Shown here: positions 35,418 to 44,202 of the stretch, piece after piece
Layout: every line of letters begins with the position of its first letter
How positions within the stretch are numbered: the first letter of the stretch is position 1
Assembly (NCBI RefSeq): GCF_000143685.1
Contig: NC_014328.1
Coordinates: 3,410,001-3,474,000 of the forward strand
From: Clostridium ljungdahlii DSM 13528
GTDB taxonomy: Bacteria; Bacillota; Clostridia; Clostridiales; Clostridiaceae
Reading direction: 5' to 3'
Length of the DNA stretch: 64,000 nucleotides
Position numbers and translations under genes: made by a program
Notes under the pieces: model-generated
Database searches by the model: none
What the model saw: the letters and a program-made list of their open reading frames with translations, nothing else
Told to the model about the DNA's origin: nothing

Positions 35418-35630
35418 TTACAATGTTTTATTATGCTTCATCATCCATTCTATTGTAGATTTATTGCCACTGCCATCATGTTTTTCTTCATCCTTCCATT
35501 TAGGAGTCTTAGGTTTTTCAACTAATAATTCACTTAAAATATAATCACACGCTTCATCAAAACAAAATGCATCATAATCATTTTCTATTCTTAAAATTTG
35601 GCTTGGCCTTATTTTGTATGTCCTTGCCAT
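35418..35630 (-). CDS. Tail assembly chaperone, frameshift product (GT-like)
   Basis: 70 aa if started at ATG 35630, which has no ribosome site. It overlaps the first chaperone by 53 nt in the +1 (equally -2) frame, so it is probably made as a fusion by programmed frameshifting, as in lambda G-GT and SPP1. Contains FCFDEACDYILSELLVEKP and WMMKHNKTL. The slip site is not certain; AAA-TGA at the end of the first frame is one candidate. Confidence 0.6.
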   Translation of the reverse strand: MARTYKIRPSQILRIENDYDAFCFDEACDYILSELLVEKPKTPKWKDEEKHDGSGNKSTIEWMMKHNKTL

Positions 35631-36033
35631 TGCTATTATTGAAATTATCCTTTGATGCTGTACGAAAGGATTTCAAGCCTTCTACCCCCTGCTGACTATA
35701 TGCCCATAATTCAAATCTCTGCGTATCAGTCAATTCTAAATTTATCTCTTTAAGTTGCTTCATGCTAGGTTCTACTAATGTATTTTCACAAATTATATCA
35801 ATAACTTTTCCATATTCTTTTAGATCTATTTGATCTATCTTATCCTGATAAAAAAGCCTTCTAGCTACACCTAAAAGCTGGTTAGGTATTTGTCCACTTT
35901 GACATAATCCTAAAATAGAAAGCCTTTTTACTCTTGCATAAAAAGGCTTATTCCCCGAAAAAGGACTTAGCTCTATTATTTCTGTAGACATATTTTTTAA
36001 TTCCTCAATACTTGTTACTCTTGGTTCATCCAT
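35578..36033 (-). CDS. Tail assembly chaperone (G-like)
   Basis: 151 aa, acidic N terminus, helical: TEIIELSPFSGNKPFYARVKRL, then KQLKEINLELTDTQRFELWAYSQQG. Position between tail tube and tape measure, and overlap with a second frame, fit gpG-type chaperones that load the tape measure protein. Confidence 0.7.
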   Translation of the reverse strand: MDEPRVTSIEELKNMSTEIIELSPFSGNKPFYARVKRLSILGLCQSGQIPNQLLGVARRLFYQDKIDQIDLKEYGKVIDIICENTLVEPSMKQLKEINLELTDTQRFELWAYSQQGVEGLKSFRTASKDNFNNSNGKDIQNKAKPNFKNRK

Positions 36034-36045
36034 CTAAAATTCCTC

Positions 36046-36960
36046 CTATGTTGTAGTAAATTCAACCGTTACAGCAGTTGTATTTCCACTATTGTCTGCT
36101 TTTCTAATTGATGCTGCAGTAGCCTGATAAGTAACACCTGCCAATATACCTATTGGTACAAAAGTTATTATTTTCTTAGTAGTATCCATAGTCACATTAC
36201 CTGTAACAACAGAACCATCTGATTTTTTAGTAACTTTGAAATTAGCAGCTGTAACATCTGCATCATTTACAGCGTCAGCGAAGGTCCATGTTACTTTGCA
36301 ATCAGTTCCTACTGTAACTCCTGGAGTACCTTTAGATGAATCAGGGCTTGTCGAAGCTGGTGGATTTGGTACGGTTACTGTTTTATTGCCATCATCATCT
36401 GTATTTTCACTTGGTAACGAATTTACATACTCAATATATACTGGTTTCTCACCTTTTTTAGGCCTGCTATGGCTTTCAAACTCAGGCACATAAAACTTAC
36501 CATCTTCAAATTTAAATTCTACTGGTGTACCTTTATTATGTTTAAAACCAAATTTAACATACTTTACAGTAGAGGAATCATAATCCTTCTCTTCTGAATA
36601 TAAATTTAAAGTAAATGGTACTTTATTTACTGCGACTCCAATTTCAGGACCTTCATATCCGTTGTTTGTCATTGTGCCGCCATCTACTAAACACATTAAT
36701 TCTGGTGGAAAAGTATTGTCTGTAAGTTTTATATCATAGCCAATGCAAATGTCTTCTGTTCTATTCATAGCTATTATCCTATTCTTAACTCTAAGTATAT
36801 CTTCTTTACCTTTACTCAAATCCGGCTTAATATCAGCTTTTTCAGCAGTATCAAAATAGTAGCTTTGTCCGGTAACTTCATTAATAATTTCTGCTAAAGC
36901 TATATTTGCTATGGGCATACCCTGAATCTCGGTTTCCGTTAAGTTCATACTTTCTGACAT
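36046..36960 (-). CDS. Major tail tube protein with Ig-like C-terminal domain
   Basis: 304 aa. N-terminal about 190 residues form the tube domain. A Thr/Pro/Ser linker (VPNPPASTSPDSSKGTPG) leads to an Ig-like SbsA/Big-type domain (about 215-304): CKVTWTFADAVNDADVTAANF, then GILAGVTYQATAASIRK. Such appended Ig domains decorate tail surfaces. Start ATG with AGGAGGTAGA. Confidence 0.8.
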   Translation of the reverse strand: MSESMNLTETEIQGMPIANIALAEIINEVTGQSYYFDTAEKADIKPDLSKGKEDILRVKNRIIAMNRTEDICIGYDIKLTDNTFPPELMCLVDGGTMTNNGYEGPEIGVAVNKVPFTLNLYSEEKDYDSSTVKYVKFGFKHNKGTPVEFKFEDGKFYVPEFESHSRPKKGEKPVYIEYVNSLPSENTDDDGNKTVTVPNPPASTSPDSSKGTPGVTVGTDCKVTWTFADAVNDADVTAANFKVTKKSDGSVVTGNVTMDTTKKIITFVPIGILAGVTYQATAASIRKADNSGNTTAVTVEFTTT

Positions 36961-36965
36961 TCTAT

Positions 36966-37397
36966 CTACCTCCTTAATCTTTGAAATGTTTGATATTCTA
37001 TTGTTTGTGTGTACCCATTCACACTATCATCTAAAATTACAGGTGTAATATTTCCCGTAGGTCTTATATATCCTTTTAATTCACCTAAAAAGCTTTGTAC
37101 CTGTACTGTATAAGGTTCTATATCTGAGTAATTACTTCTAGGACAATAAGTGATAACATCCAGAGTTTGAGAACCTATTTGATTACTTCCTTCAAATCCT
37201 GCAGTACCTGTATTTTTTAAAACTACATAAGGAGTTGTACATTTGCCCTTATGTTGACCTGGACTATATGCATCTATGCCTTTACTTTTTAAATGTAGAA
37301 AGACACGTTCCCATACGGTACGTGTCTTATAAGTTCCTTTTATATAGTTTTCTAAAATATCTCCTGAGACTGCATATTTAAAATCTATTCCTGCCAT
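36966..37397 (-). CDS. Tail completion/terminator-like protein
   Basis: 143 aa: TVWERVFLHLKSKGIDAYSPG, YVVLKNTGTAGF, DVITYCPRSNYSDIEPYTVQVQSFL. Matches in size and place the minor capsid/tail terminator proteins preceding the tube gene. Assigned mainly by synteny. Confidence 0.6.
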   Translation of the reverse strand: MAGIDFKYAVSGDILENYIKGTYKTRTVWERVFLHLKSKGIDAYSPGQHKGKCTTPYVVLKNTGTAGFEGSNQIGSQTLDVITYCPRSNYSDIEPYTVQVQSFLGELKGYIRPTGNITPVILDDSVNGYTQTIEYQTFQRLRR

Positions 37398-37405
37398 AAA
37401 ATCAC

Positions 37406-37840
37406 CTATTTTCCTAATAAATTTGCCATACCACTAACAAACTCAGGTGTAAGTTTTCTAACTGTGGGCCTAAGTATTGCATATTTACCTTCATTAGCAA
37501 GTTCTAATTGAGCAAAAGAAGGACCTACCTCCATGCCAACTTCATCATCTTCACTTTTTCCTTTAGCATGAGCTAGTTCAAGATAAGGAGAATAATCCAT
37601 ATTACCTGCAACATAAGCAGCACACTTATTTTCATTTTCCCACTTGAATCCGCCTTTTATAGTCGTACGTGCATGAGTTGTATGGTCCTTCCAAGGAACA
37701 TTATTTTTAGCATATCCCTCCATCTTTTTTCCTGAACTATCACAATAAACTCCTGCAGCTGATTTCATTTTATTATTTACTTCACCATTTTGAGCAATCC
37801 TTCTTAATAAATCAGTAGCATCAAATTTAAATCCAGACAT
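37406..37840 (-). CDS. HK97 gp10-like head-tail protein
   Basis: 144 aa. CDSSGKKMEGYAKNNVPWKDHTTHARTTIKGG is the family's characteristic segment, with YSPYLELAHAK following. A neck component by family and order. Confidence 0.75.
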   Translation of the reverse strand: MSGFKFDATDLLRRIAQNGEVNNKMKSAAGVYCDSSGKKMEGYAKNNVPWKDHTTHARTTIKGGFKWENENKCAAYVAGNMDYSPYLELAHAKGKSEDDEVGMEVGPSFAQLELANEGKYAILRPTVRKLTPEFVSGMANLLGK

Positions 37841-37845
37841 TTAAA

Positions 37846-38220
37846 TCACTCCATCCTTTTTAGATAAGTATCCCAAACAATATCTTCTATATTTCCCTTA
37901 TCTATTATTTCATACATTACATCATCTAATTTGAAATAATCATATTCCTTTATTTTCTTAACCTCATCATCTACTATAAGTAAAAACATGTCTTGATAAT
38001 TTTTATTAAGATTTGCGGCATCTGAACTATCATTAACTACATTAATGGAAGTACCTCCTGTATGATAGTATCCTTTCACTGTACACACATAATCATCTTC
38101 ATACTTTTCTCCAAAAATATTCTTACCCTGTCTTAAAATTTTTACTTCTTTCATAAATGGAGTTACTTTTCTTATAAGCTGCTTTCTTATTCTCTGCTTT
38201 CTAGTTTCATCCCATTTCAT
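37846..38220 (-). CDS. Head-tail adaptor
   Basis: 124 aa; VKILRQGKNIFGEKYEDDYVCTVKGYYH and FLLIVDDEVKKIKEYDYFKLDDVMYEI fit the SPP1 gp16/HK97 adaptor type (small beta barrel that follows a helical connector). Overlaps neighbouring genes by a few bases. Confidence 0.65.
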   Translation of the reverse strand: MKWDETRKQRIRKQLIRKVTPFMKEVKILRQGKNIFGEKYEDDYVCTVKGYYHTGGTSINVVNDSSDAANLNKNYQDMFLLIVDDEVKKIKEYDYFKLDDVMYEIIDKGNIEDIVWDTYLKRME

Positions 38221-38492
38221 TGTCCATCAGCTCTTTTCATACTTGTATTATAAGAAGTAACTGGCTTGAACTGCTTTGCAAGTCCTAACCAATACTCTCT
38301 GTTACTTTTTAATGTTATTCCTGATATTATCAATGCATCATCTGCTACTGCTTTCTTTAGGCAGCCTTCATAACTTGCTGCTTGTACATCTCCACTGTTT
38401 TTATCTAACAAAAGCTGAAGATCCTCATCATCAAAATAAGGATACTCTTTCTCCTGAAGATTAAACTTTAAAATATCTAAATTAGTAGCCAC
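38217..38492 (-). CDS. Head-tail connector (gp6/gp15-like)
   Basis: 91 aa, helical: NLDILKFNLQEKEYPYFDDEDLQLLLDKN..AASYEGCLKKAVADD, the usual DNA-packaging connector pattern. GTG start with AGGTGAAAAATT in front. Confidence 0.7.
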   Translation of the reverse strand: MATNLDILKFNLQEKEYPYFDDEDLQLLLDKNSGDVQAASYEGCLKKAVADDALIISGITLKSNREYWLGLAKQFKPVTSYNTSMKRADGQ

Positions 38493-38506
38493 AATTTTTC
38501 ACCTGC

Positions 38507-38728
38507 TTACTTTTCGGCTGGAGGAGCTTGCTGGCCAGTTTCTTGACCAGTTTGCTGTGTTTGTACTGGTGGAGTATAGCTTACATACTCTTTATTCTGT
38601 AATTCTTCTAAATCAGACTCTCTTATTTCTAATTCACCTCCCATCTTTACTACATCACTATCATATTTTAAATTTACTTTTGCTTTAACTTTCACATTTC
38701 TCTCTTCTTCGGCTGCTTTCTTAGCCAC
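38507..38728 (-). CDS. Small head-associated protein, 73 aa
   Basis: Lys/Glu-rich start, a beta part VKVKAKVNLKYDSDVVKMGGELEI, and a disordered Gln/Pro tail (PPVQTQQTGQETGQQAPPAE). Lies between capsid and connector genes in this phage type. No enzyme motif. Confidence 0.6.
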   Translation of the reverse strand: MAKKAAEEERNVKVKAKVNLKYDSDVVKMGGELEIRESDLEELQNKEYVSYTPPVQTQQTGQETGQQAPPAEK

Positions 38729-38778
38729 TCATATCAATCCTTTCTTTTAAAATAATAAAGGGAGTAGACACCTCCCAC

Positions 38779-39816
38779 TTATTTTATAGTTGCAAAGAAA
38801 CATTCATCTATTCTATCAAAACTTGGCATTCCTAATTCAGACACTTTAGTTTCTACTGTCACTGGATCTTCTTTTAACATAGTAGTTATTGCAACACCAG
38901 TGTTAACTATAGATGTTTCTAATTTCTCAGTGCCATAAATCTTGTCTGCTTCCTCTGGAGTTGTACCATAAACAGTACTTCCCAAGGAGCCATCAGGAAT
39001 TAAAGTAACTAAATTATCTTCATAGTAGCTTTTATCTGAATTATCTTCGGCAGTATACGTTCCATTCAATAAACCAGTAGATAAATCAAGTTTTGAATTT
39101 AAATAAGCTATTATATCTGCATTTGTTACAATAGTTGCACCAATATTCCTTGCCATTAATTCATTTTTTATTGCTGTATTTAATTTAATGTATCCTAATA
39201 CTACAGATGTAAATATAATCCTTGTAGGTACACCGTATCCATCATCAGTTAAGGCTTTCTTCCATCTCTCAATATCGCCAACAATATCTGCAGCAGGATT
39301 ATCCCATGCAGCAGTGCCAGTTAACACTTCTTTATGACTTGCCGGAACATTATAGTCTACAACCATATCTCCATCCTCAGTAACAATATTTATTGTACCT
39401 TTCTGTAATGCTTGAGCTCTCATTCTTATCATGTCAACTTCTGCACCATCAACCAAACCTTGATAATTGCCATATATCTGTGAAACAAGCTGCTCAACCA
39501 AATTTTGATTATTAGCTTGCATTGCAAGTAATAAATTTTGCCTGTCCTTTTCTTTTATAAGTACACTTTCCTTAAAAAATGGCATTTCCTTTTTCTCTAA
39601 GTTCAAGCTAGCGTTTAATGCTCTGGATTTAACAGCTACATCAAAACGAGACATTCTTAATGCTACAGGCTTTTTCTTGGAACCTTTAGCAAGTTCTATT
39701 TCAGTTCCTAGCTGCTTTGTTGGTGGAAATAAAGTTTTATCTATTGTTGTTGCTGGTGGCAAGTTTTGTATATACAATGCTATTTGCTGCGCATTTATAA
39801 ATTCTTGTAAAGTCAT
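38779..39816 (-). CDS. Major capsid protein (lambda gpE type)
   Basis: 345 aa, full length for the Phage_cap_E family. RFDVAVKSRALNASLNLEKKEMPFFKES forms the E-loop region; MIRMRAQALQKGTINI leads the spine region, and RIIFTSVVLGYIKLN the A domain. Forms the icosahedral shell around the scaffold. Confidence 0.88.
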   Translation of the reverse strand: MTLQEFINAQQIALYIQNLPPATTIDKTLFPPTKQLGTEIELAKGSKKKPVALRMSRFDVAVKSRALNASLNLEKKEMPFFKESVLIKEKDRQNLLLAMQANNQNLVEQLVSQIYGNYQGLVDGAEVDMIRMRAQALQKGTINIVTEDGDMVVDYNVPASHKEVLTGTAAWDNPAADIVGDIERWKKALTDDGYGVPTRIIFTSVVLGYIKLNTAIKNELMARNIGATIVTNADIIAYLNSKLDLSTGLLNGTYTAEDNSDKSYYEDNLVTLIPDGSLGSTVYGTTPEEADKIYGTEKLETSIVNTGVAITTMLKEDPVTVETKVSELGMPSFDRIDECFFATIK

Positions 39817-39832
39817 TTATATCTCCTCCTAA

Positions 39833-40165
39833 TTACATAAATTTGATCATATTTAATGCTGCTTTAGCTGCATCTGCTGGAGCTGTTGGTAATTTAGATG
39901 CATCAACAAATCCAAATATTAATACGGATACATTTTCAGTGCCCATTGAATTATTAAAATCTACATTCTCATAGACGATCCCAAATGCTGTACCATCATT
40001 TACGACCTTTCCAGTGGCATCTATTATAGTCCCTGCTGGAAGTATGCCTTTAGCATTTAATGTAGTAGCTGTTTTAGCTACTTTGAGATTTACAGGTAAA
40101 AAATACTGATTATATTTCAATATGTTAACCTGTGAATCCATAATTGTTGTTGTACTTTGTCTCAT
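39833..40165 (-). CDS. Head decoration-type protein
   Basis: 110 aa, beta-rich: TLNAKGILPAGTIIDATGKVVNDGTAFGIVYENVDF, then ENVSVLIFGFVDASKLP. Size and position just upstream of the capsid gene suit a decoration/stabilisation protein. Confidence 0.7.
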   Translation of the reverse strand: MRQSTTTIMDSQVNILKYNQYFLPVNLKVAKTATTLNAKGILPAGTIIDATGKVVNDGTAFGIVYENVDFNNSMGTENVSVLIFGFVDASKLPTAPADAAKAALNMIKFM

Positions 40166-40177
40166 AAACCATTCCTC

Positions 40178-40792
40178 CTATTTAAAAAATTTGTTTTGTT
40201 CTTCTGTATTAACCATTGATGCTGCTTTCTGCTTTGCAAGTTTTTCTCCTAAAGATGTAATCGTTGGTGGATTCTTGTCGATCCCACCTGTATTAAAGTG
40301 TCCAGTACCGAGTACTTCTTTTTCAAAGAGATATTCTCTATCTTTCTTCATAGGCTCAATTTGTTCATTAATACCAACTGCTTTTCCATCATCTGAAAGC
40401 TTTATATTTTCATAATTAATAAGCTTCATTGCTAGTTCAACATCTTTAACCTTTGATTGCTTTAAAGCTTCTTTAACTGCTGTATCAAGTTTAATTTTAG
40501 TAAGTTTAGCTTCATAATCTTTAGTAGCAGCTTCATTTTCCCCTTTAAGTCTCTCTATCTCGGCTGTAAGATCCTCATTGCCTTTGGCTTTACCTTTTAA
40601 AGTTTCAAGCTGTGTATCTCTGTCCTTTAACTGCTTTTTATAATCTTTTATTGAATTATTTGCAGTATCAAGCTTAGATTTTTCAACATAACCAGTACTG
40701 TCCACAAAATCAGTATCTTTGTACTTATTTCTAGTTTCCTCTGGAAGTGATTTAAAAGCCTCTTCTCCTATAATCTCATTTAACTTTGGCAT
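40178..40792 (-). CDS. Scaffold protein (GP20 family)
   Basis: 204 aa from ATG 40792 with AAAGGAGAGGATGTA upstream (the frame to 40849 has no site). GP20-type start EIIGEEAFKSLPEETRNKYKDT, then a long coiled coil (SIKDYKKQLKDRDTQLETLKGK) and helical C terminus with LAKQKAASMVNTEEQNKFF. Guides capsid assembly and is not in the mature head. Confidence 0.85.
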   Translation of the reverse strand: MPKLNEIIGEEAFKSLPEETRNKYKDTDFVDSTGYVEKSKLDTANNSIKDYKKQLKDRDTQLETLKGKAKGNEDLTAEIERLKGENEAATKDYEAKLTKIKLDTAVKEALKQSKVKDVELAMKLINYENIKLSDDGKAVGINEQIEPMKKDREYLFEKEVLGTGHFNTGGIDKNPPTITSLGEKLAKQKAASMVNTEEQNKFFK

Positions 40793-40838
40793 TACATCCT
40801 CTCCTTTTTTAATTTTAAGTATAATAAAAGACGTATTT

Positions 40839-41123
40839 CTACGCCTCATACTTTTCCCTAAGTTCCTGCATTATTTCTTTGTTTTCCTGAACTATTTCAT
40901 CATATTGCCTTTGTAAATTATCTATTTTTTTAATATTTTTTCTTATTCTTTTGTCCTTATAAAAAGAAGTATATTCTTTCTTACAATATGGACAAGTAAA
41001 ATAAGTTCTTTGAACATTATCATTTATCCACTTTGTTTTAAGCTTTTTGATTTTAAATGTCTTTCGACAGGAATCACATTTTATTTCTAGCATTTTTAAT
41101 GTTTCTTTTAAACTGTTTTTCAT
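40839..41123 (-). CDS. Com-like zinc-ribbon protein
   Basis: 94 aa. CDSCRKTF and CPYCKKEY give two CxxC pairs for one zinc. A basic helix and coiled coil follow (QRQYDEIVQENKEIMQELREK). Similar to small phage nucleic-acid-binding zinc proteins. It comes after a terminator in the operon, so it may need its own promoter or antitermination. Confidence 0.65.
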   Translation of the reverse strand: MKNSLKETLKMLEIKCDSCRKTFKIKKLKTKWINDNVQRTYFTCPYCKKEYTSFYKDKRIRKNIKKIDNLQRQYDEIVQENKEIMQELREKYEA

Positions 41124-41128
41124 AAAAA

Positions 41129-41165
41129 CCCCCTAAAACAAAAGCACCTACTATTTTTACTTAGT
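41129..41165 (-). terminator. Terminator after the DUF4926 gene
   Basis: On the minus strand AAAAGCACTTACTA and TAGTAGGTGCTTTT form a 14-bp stem with one U-G pair, followed by GTTTT. It separates the MuF/DUF4926 pair from the scaffold and capsid genes downstream. Confidence 0.7.
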
Positions 41166-41173
41166 AAGTGCTT

Positions 41174-41371
41174 TTAACCTACATTTTCTAATTCATAGGG
41201 CTTAAAAAATTCAGTACATATAGCTTCACCGCTACTGTCTGAAAACTCAACCAAATATGCCTCATTAGGCTTTTGAAAGCATTCAACAATTGCTCCTATG
41301 CTACCTTTTTTTAACTTGTATTCAGGGTAATCTTTTTTTACTTTAACACTGTCAAATTCTTTAAAAGTCAT
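41174..41371 (-). CDS. DUF4926 protein, likely immunity partner of the MuF C-terminal domain
   Basis: 65 aa, one DUF4926 domain: FDSVKVKKDYPEYKLKKGSIG, then GAIVECF and YLVEFSDSSGEA, a small SH3-like barrel. As I recall, DUF4926 genes elsewhere often sit next to DUF6883 genes; here it starts 4 bp after a protein ending in DUF6883. That pairing, and a terminator closing the unit, support an immunity or antitoxin role. ATG is preceded by AAGGTGAAGTGATA. Confidence 0.75.
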   Translation of the reverse strand: MTFKEFDSVKVKKDYPEYKLKKGSIGAIVECFQKPNEAYLVEFSDSSGEAICTEFFKPYELENVG

Positions 41372-41375
41372 ATTA

Positions 41376-42734
41376 TCACTTCACCTTCTTTTTCGTAACA
41401 TATACAGATGTTAATGACGGAAAGTCATCACCATTTTTTATTATCCAAGCTGTAAGAACATTAGCAGTTTTCCCATTAGGACCTTCTAAATTCATTATAA
41501 CTTCATAACGCTTGCCATACTGCGTTTCATCTTTGTAAATTGCCTTATAATTTTCTATGTTTTCTTTAATATTCCTAATTAAGTCATCTGCATTTTCTTG
41601 ATTGTACCCTAATGCCTTATCAAATGCAATAGCTTTATCTTTGCCTGTTGGATGATTCATATTTAAAGCATAGTCTTTTATTTTAGGTTCTGGTACTATG
41701 GCATTATCTATATTAGGCAATAATTCTTCTAAATCTATTTTATCATCATATTTATCATTTGTACCATTATCTCTATTATTTTTAATATTTATATAATTAC
41801 TCTTCTTATTGAAGTAGTCACCATATTTTTCATACCATTCATCAAGTAAGCTATCATCATTTCCATCAACCCAATTTCTTAACCTAGAGCCTATGTTTTC
41901 TAAACTATCATCAACTAAAGGCTCCTGATAACACAAACCATTAGGATGATCCATAGGGCAATCCTTAAGTAAGTATTCTCTTCCATCTCTATCTTTACAT
42001 AAGCTACAAGTCCTACCTGGTGCAAAAACGCTATGCCATCTAACCTTCGTTATAAATGGATTTCTTTCACAACTTTTTAATAATGATAAAGTATATGCAT
42101 GACTTATTGAAGTTCTAGCAAGCCTCTGAGCACTATAGTCAATTGTTTTTGAGGTACCTGGATAAACCTTTTTCCAATCCAAATCTTTTTGTGCATCTGG
42201 ATTTACATATGCCTGAAGATCTTGTGCTAATTCAATAGCACTTTTCTTTTCAACTATACCCTTTTGAATTATCTTATCAATATCACCATTTACTTTATTG
42301 CCAGTCCACCATATTCTCTTAGAAAGTCCTCTACCATCTTTGTATATATTGCCTTTAACAACCTCCTCTACTACATCACTAGGTACTTGAGAAAACATAC
42401 TTGTAAAAGTTTTACTCATTCCTAATCCATATCTCATATTAATCTGTCCAAAGAAATCTAGTTGTATTGCTGTTGCATATTCAGCGCTACTTTTCATGTT
42501 TTCTTCAATAATAGATTTTAACATTTTATTCATTTCTTTAACTTTTGATCTTACAGCCTTACTATAATCCTTTAACCACCTCTCTGTTAAGCTTCCTTTT
42601 CTGGCCTTATTCGCTTTGATTTTTAAATCTTTAGCAGCTTCTTTATATAAGTCTCTAATTTGTTTAAACTGATTTCTTGTGAGCTTGTCTCTGTTTTCCC
42701 TGGCTTCCTTAATTAAACTTTGGTACTCATTCAT
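41376..42734 (-). CDS. MuF minor head protein with C-terminal DUF6883 domain (candidate toxin)
   Basis: 452 aa. Residues 1-300 are the SPP1 gp7/MuF head-morphogenesis domain; its end carries CSLCKDRDGREY and MDHPNGLC, the usual Cys/His pattern. After an Asn/Asp-rich linker, residues about 345-450 form DUF6883: DNAIVPEPKIKDYALNMNHP, then GKDKAIAFDKALGYNQENAD and GKRYEVIMNLEGPNGKTANV. MuF proteins with variable C-terminal toxin domains are an established class. DUF6883 activity is not known to me. Overlaps the portal gene by 8 bp. Confidence 0.85.
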   Translation of the reverse strand: MNEYQSLIKEARENRDKLTRNQFKQIRDLYKEAAKDLKIKANKARKGSLTERWLKDYSKAVRSKVKEMNKMLKSIIEENMKSSAEYATAIQLDFFGQINMRYGLGMSKTFTSMFSQVPSDVVEEVVKGNIYKDGRGLSKRIWWTGNKVNGDIDKIIQKGIVEKKSAIELAQDLQAYVNPDAQKDLDWKKVYPGTSKTIDYSAQRLARTSISHAYTLSLLKSCERNPFITKVRWHSVFAPGRTCSLCKDRDGREYLLKDCPMDHPNGLCYQEPLVDDSLENIGSRLRNWVDGNDDSLLDEWYEKYGDYFNKKSNYINIKNNRDNGTNDKYDDKIDLEELLPNIDNAIVPEPKIKDYALNMNHPTGKDKAIAFDKALGYNQENADDLIRNIKENIENYKAIYKDETQYGKRYEVIMNLEGPNGKTANVLTAWIIKNGDDFPSLTSVYVTKKKVK

Positions 42735-44202
42735 CTAAATTACCATCCTGAATTGTCTGCATTTCATCATTTTCAGCTGCAGTAATATCACTTATTTCTT
42801 GAATTATCTGTTCATATTCTCCGTCTGCATCCTCAACATCGCCATAAGTTTTAATGTATTCTTTATGACTTTTAACATTTGCTGCAACTTCATCCATTGC
42901 AAGTTTCTTTTTATCATCAGTATCTTCAGGTATAGGATAATTATGTTTAAATAAAACAGTATAAGAAATACCTAACCACTCATCTTTAAAGGTGTTATAA
43001 CTATATTTAGCAGATTGAATTATAAAACTTATCAAGCTCTTAAAAACTGGTTCCCAATCATTCCATTTTTCTTCACATCTTGCTATTAAGTCATTATACA
43101 TATACTTCATAGCTTTTGCACTTGGGATATTGCTTAAATCCTTGACATTAGGCATGTCTAAAATATCCCTCATGTCTTTATCGATTCTGTCAAGATAACT
43201 ATTTGCTGCTTCAGCATTACCCATACTATATTCTAGTCTTTGGACAACTGCCTGTTTACCATTTTCATTAGCATTATCTTCAGTTCTTACAGCATGTAAT
43301 GCATTAGGTGCTATAGTTAGTTTACTTACATCATCTTGATTACCATCAATAACAGCCTCTGCACCAAACATTTGAAACCTTAATGCATCTGCATAATCTG
43401 AGTTCTTTTTATTATATAAAGTTTGTGGTCCTTTTAGATCCTCAAGATCACTTTCACCAAAGTCATCATTAAGTTCTCCACCATTTTTTATAAGCCAGCA
43501 TGGAATAGTATCAAAACCTGTACTTTGAGTAATTTCTTCAGTAGGACTGCTTAAATCATTTCCAGAATAAGTTTGCTTTTTATAATATGCTTGAACTGGT
43601 AAATTCTCATTCTCTCTATCATAGAAATAAGTATGAATATAATAAATCTTTTTAGTATCATCCTGCTGGAACACATTCCTATCATCTTCTTGAAAGAAAC
43701 TCACCTGAAGCAGATCACCATTTTTTTCTTTATAAGAGAAATCTTCTATGTTCTCATACTTAATTGATATTGGAGCTCCTGGATTAACTTCCAGCCTTAA
43801 AAGAATTCTTTTCTTTATAGTGCTCATAAGAAAAGCCTTTCTTGTATTTTTCCAGAACTTATTGTCCTCAAGTATATCATTAATAAACTTTCTTAAATCT
43901 TCACAACTATCTGCATCATTTGCATTATCTGCTTTAATTGTTATTGTAGGTTCTACACCAAACATAAACCTTGCCTGCTTTTTTAAAAGTGGTTTAGCCT
44001 TGTTTCTTATATCTTGTGTTGGCTCATAGTCTACATTATCATTGTTTTCCCAGCTTTGACCTAAGAACACTTTATCAGCCTTGGCAAGTTCTTTGTTTAT
44101 ACATTTGCCCTTATAGAAAAGGTAATCTCTAAGAACCTTTCTTCTTTCTCTTTTTTCTATAGGTGGTAATTGCAGTAATGTTTCCCTTACATCATTTATC
44201 AC
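42727..44202 (-). CDS. Portal protein (SPP1 gp6 family)
   Basis: 491 aa. KPLLKKQARFMFGVEPTITIKAD, NDILEDNKFWKNTRKAFL, then DLEDLKGPQTLYNKKNSDYADAL and LDMPNVKDLSNIPSAKAMKYMY follow the gp6 portal order. Forms the dodecameric ring for DNA entry and exit. Starts at GTG 44202, overlapping the TerL stop. Confidence 0.9.
   Translation of the reverse strand: MINDVRETLLQLPPIEKRERRKVLRDYLFYKGKCINKELAKADKVFLGQSWENNDNVDYEPTQDIRNKAKPLLKKQARFMFGVEPTITIKADNANDADSCEDLRKFINDILEDNKFWKNTRKAFLMSTIKKRILLRLEVNPGAPISIKYENIEDFSYKEKNGDLLQVSFFQEDDRNVFQQDDTKKIYYIHTYFYDRENENLPVQAYYKKQTYSGNDLSSPTEEITQSTGFDTIPCWLIKNGGELNDDFGESDLEDLKGPQTLYNKKNSDYADALRFQMFGAEAVIDGNQDDVSKLTIAPNALHAVRTEDNANENGKQAVVQRLEYSMGNAEAANSYLDRIDKDMRDILDMPNVKDLSNIPSAKAMKYMYNDLIARCEEKWNDWEPVFKSLISFIIQSAKYSYNTFKDEWLGISYTVLFKHNYPIPEDTDDKKKLAMDEVAANVKSHKEYIKTYGDVEDADGEYEQIIQEISDITAAENDEMQTIQDGNLDE

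Noticed and set aside
35570..35630. A -1 slippery site AAATTTT in the tail chaperone overlap
   Set aside because: The heptamer is in the right register, but a -1 shift there meets TAA at once, and the second frame is +1/-2.
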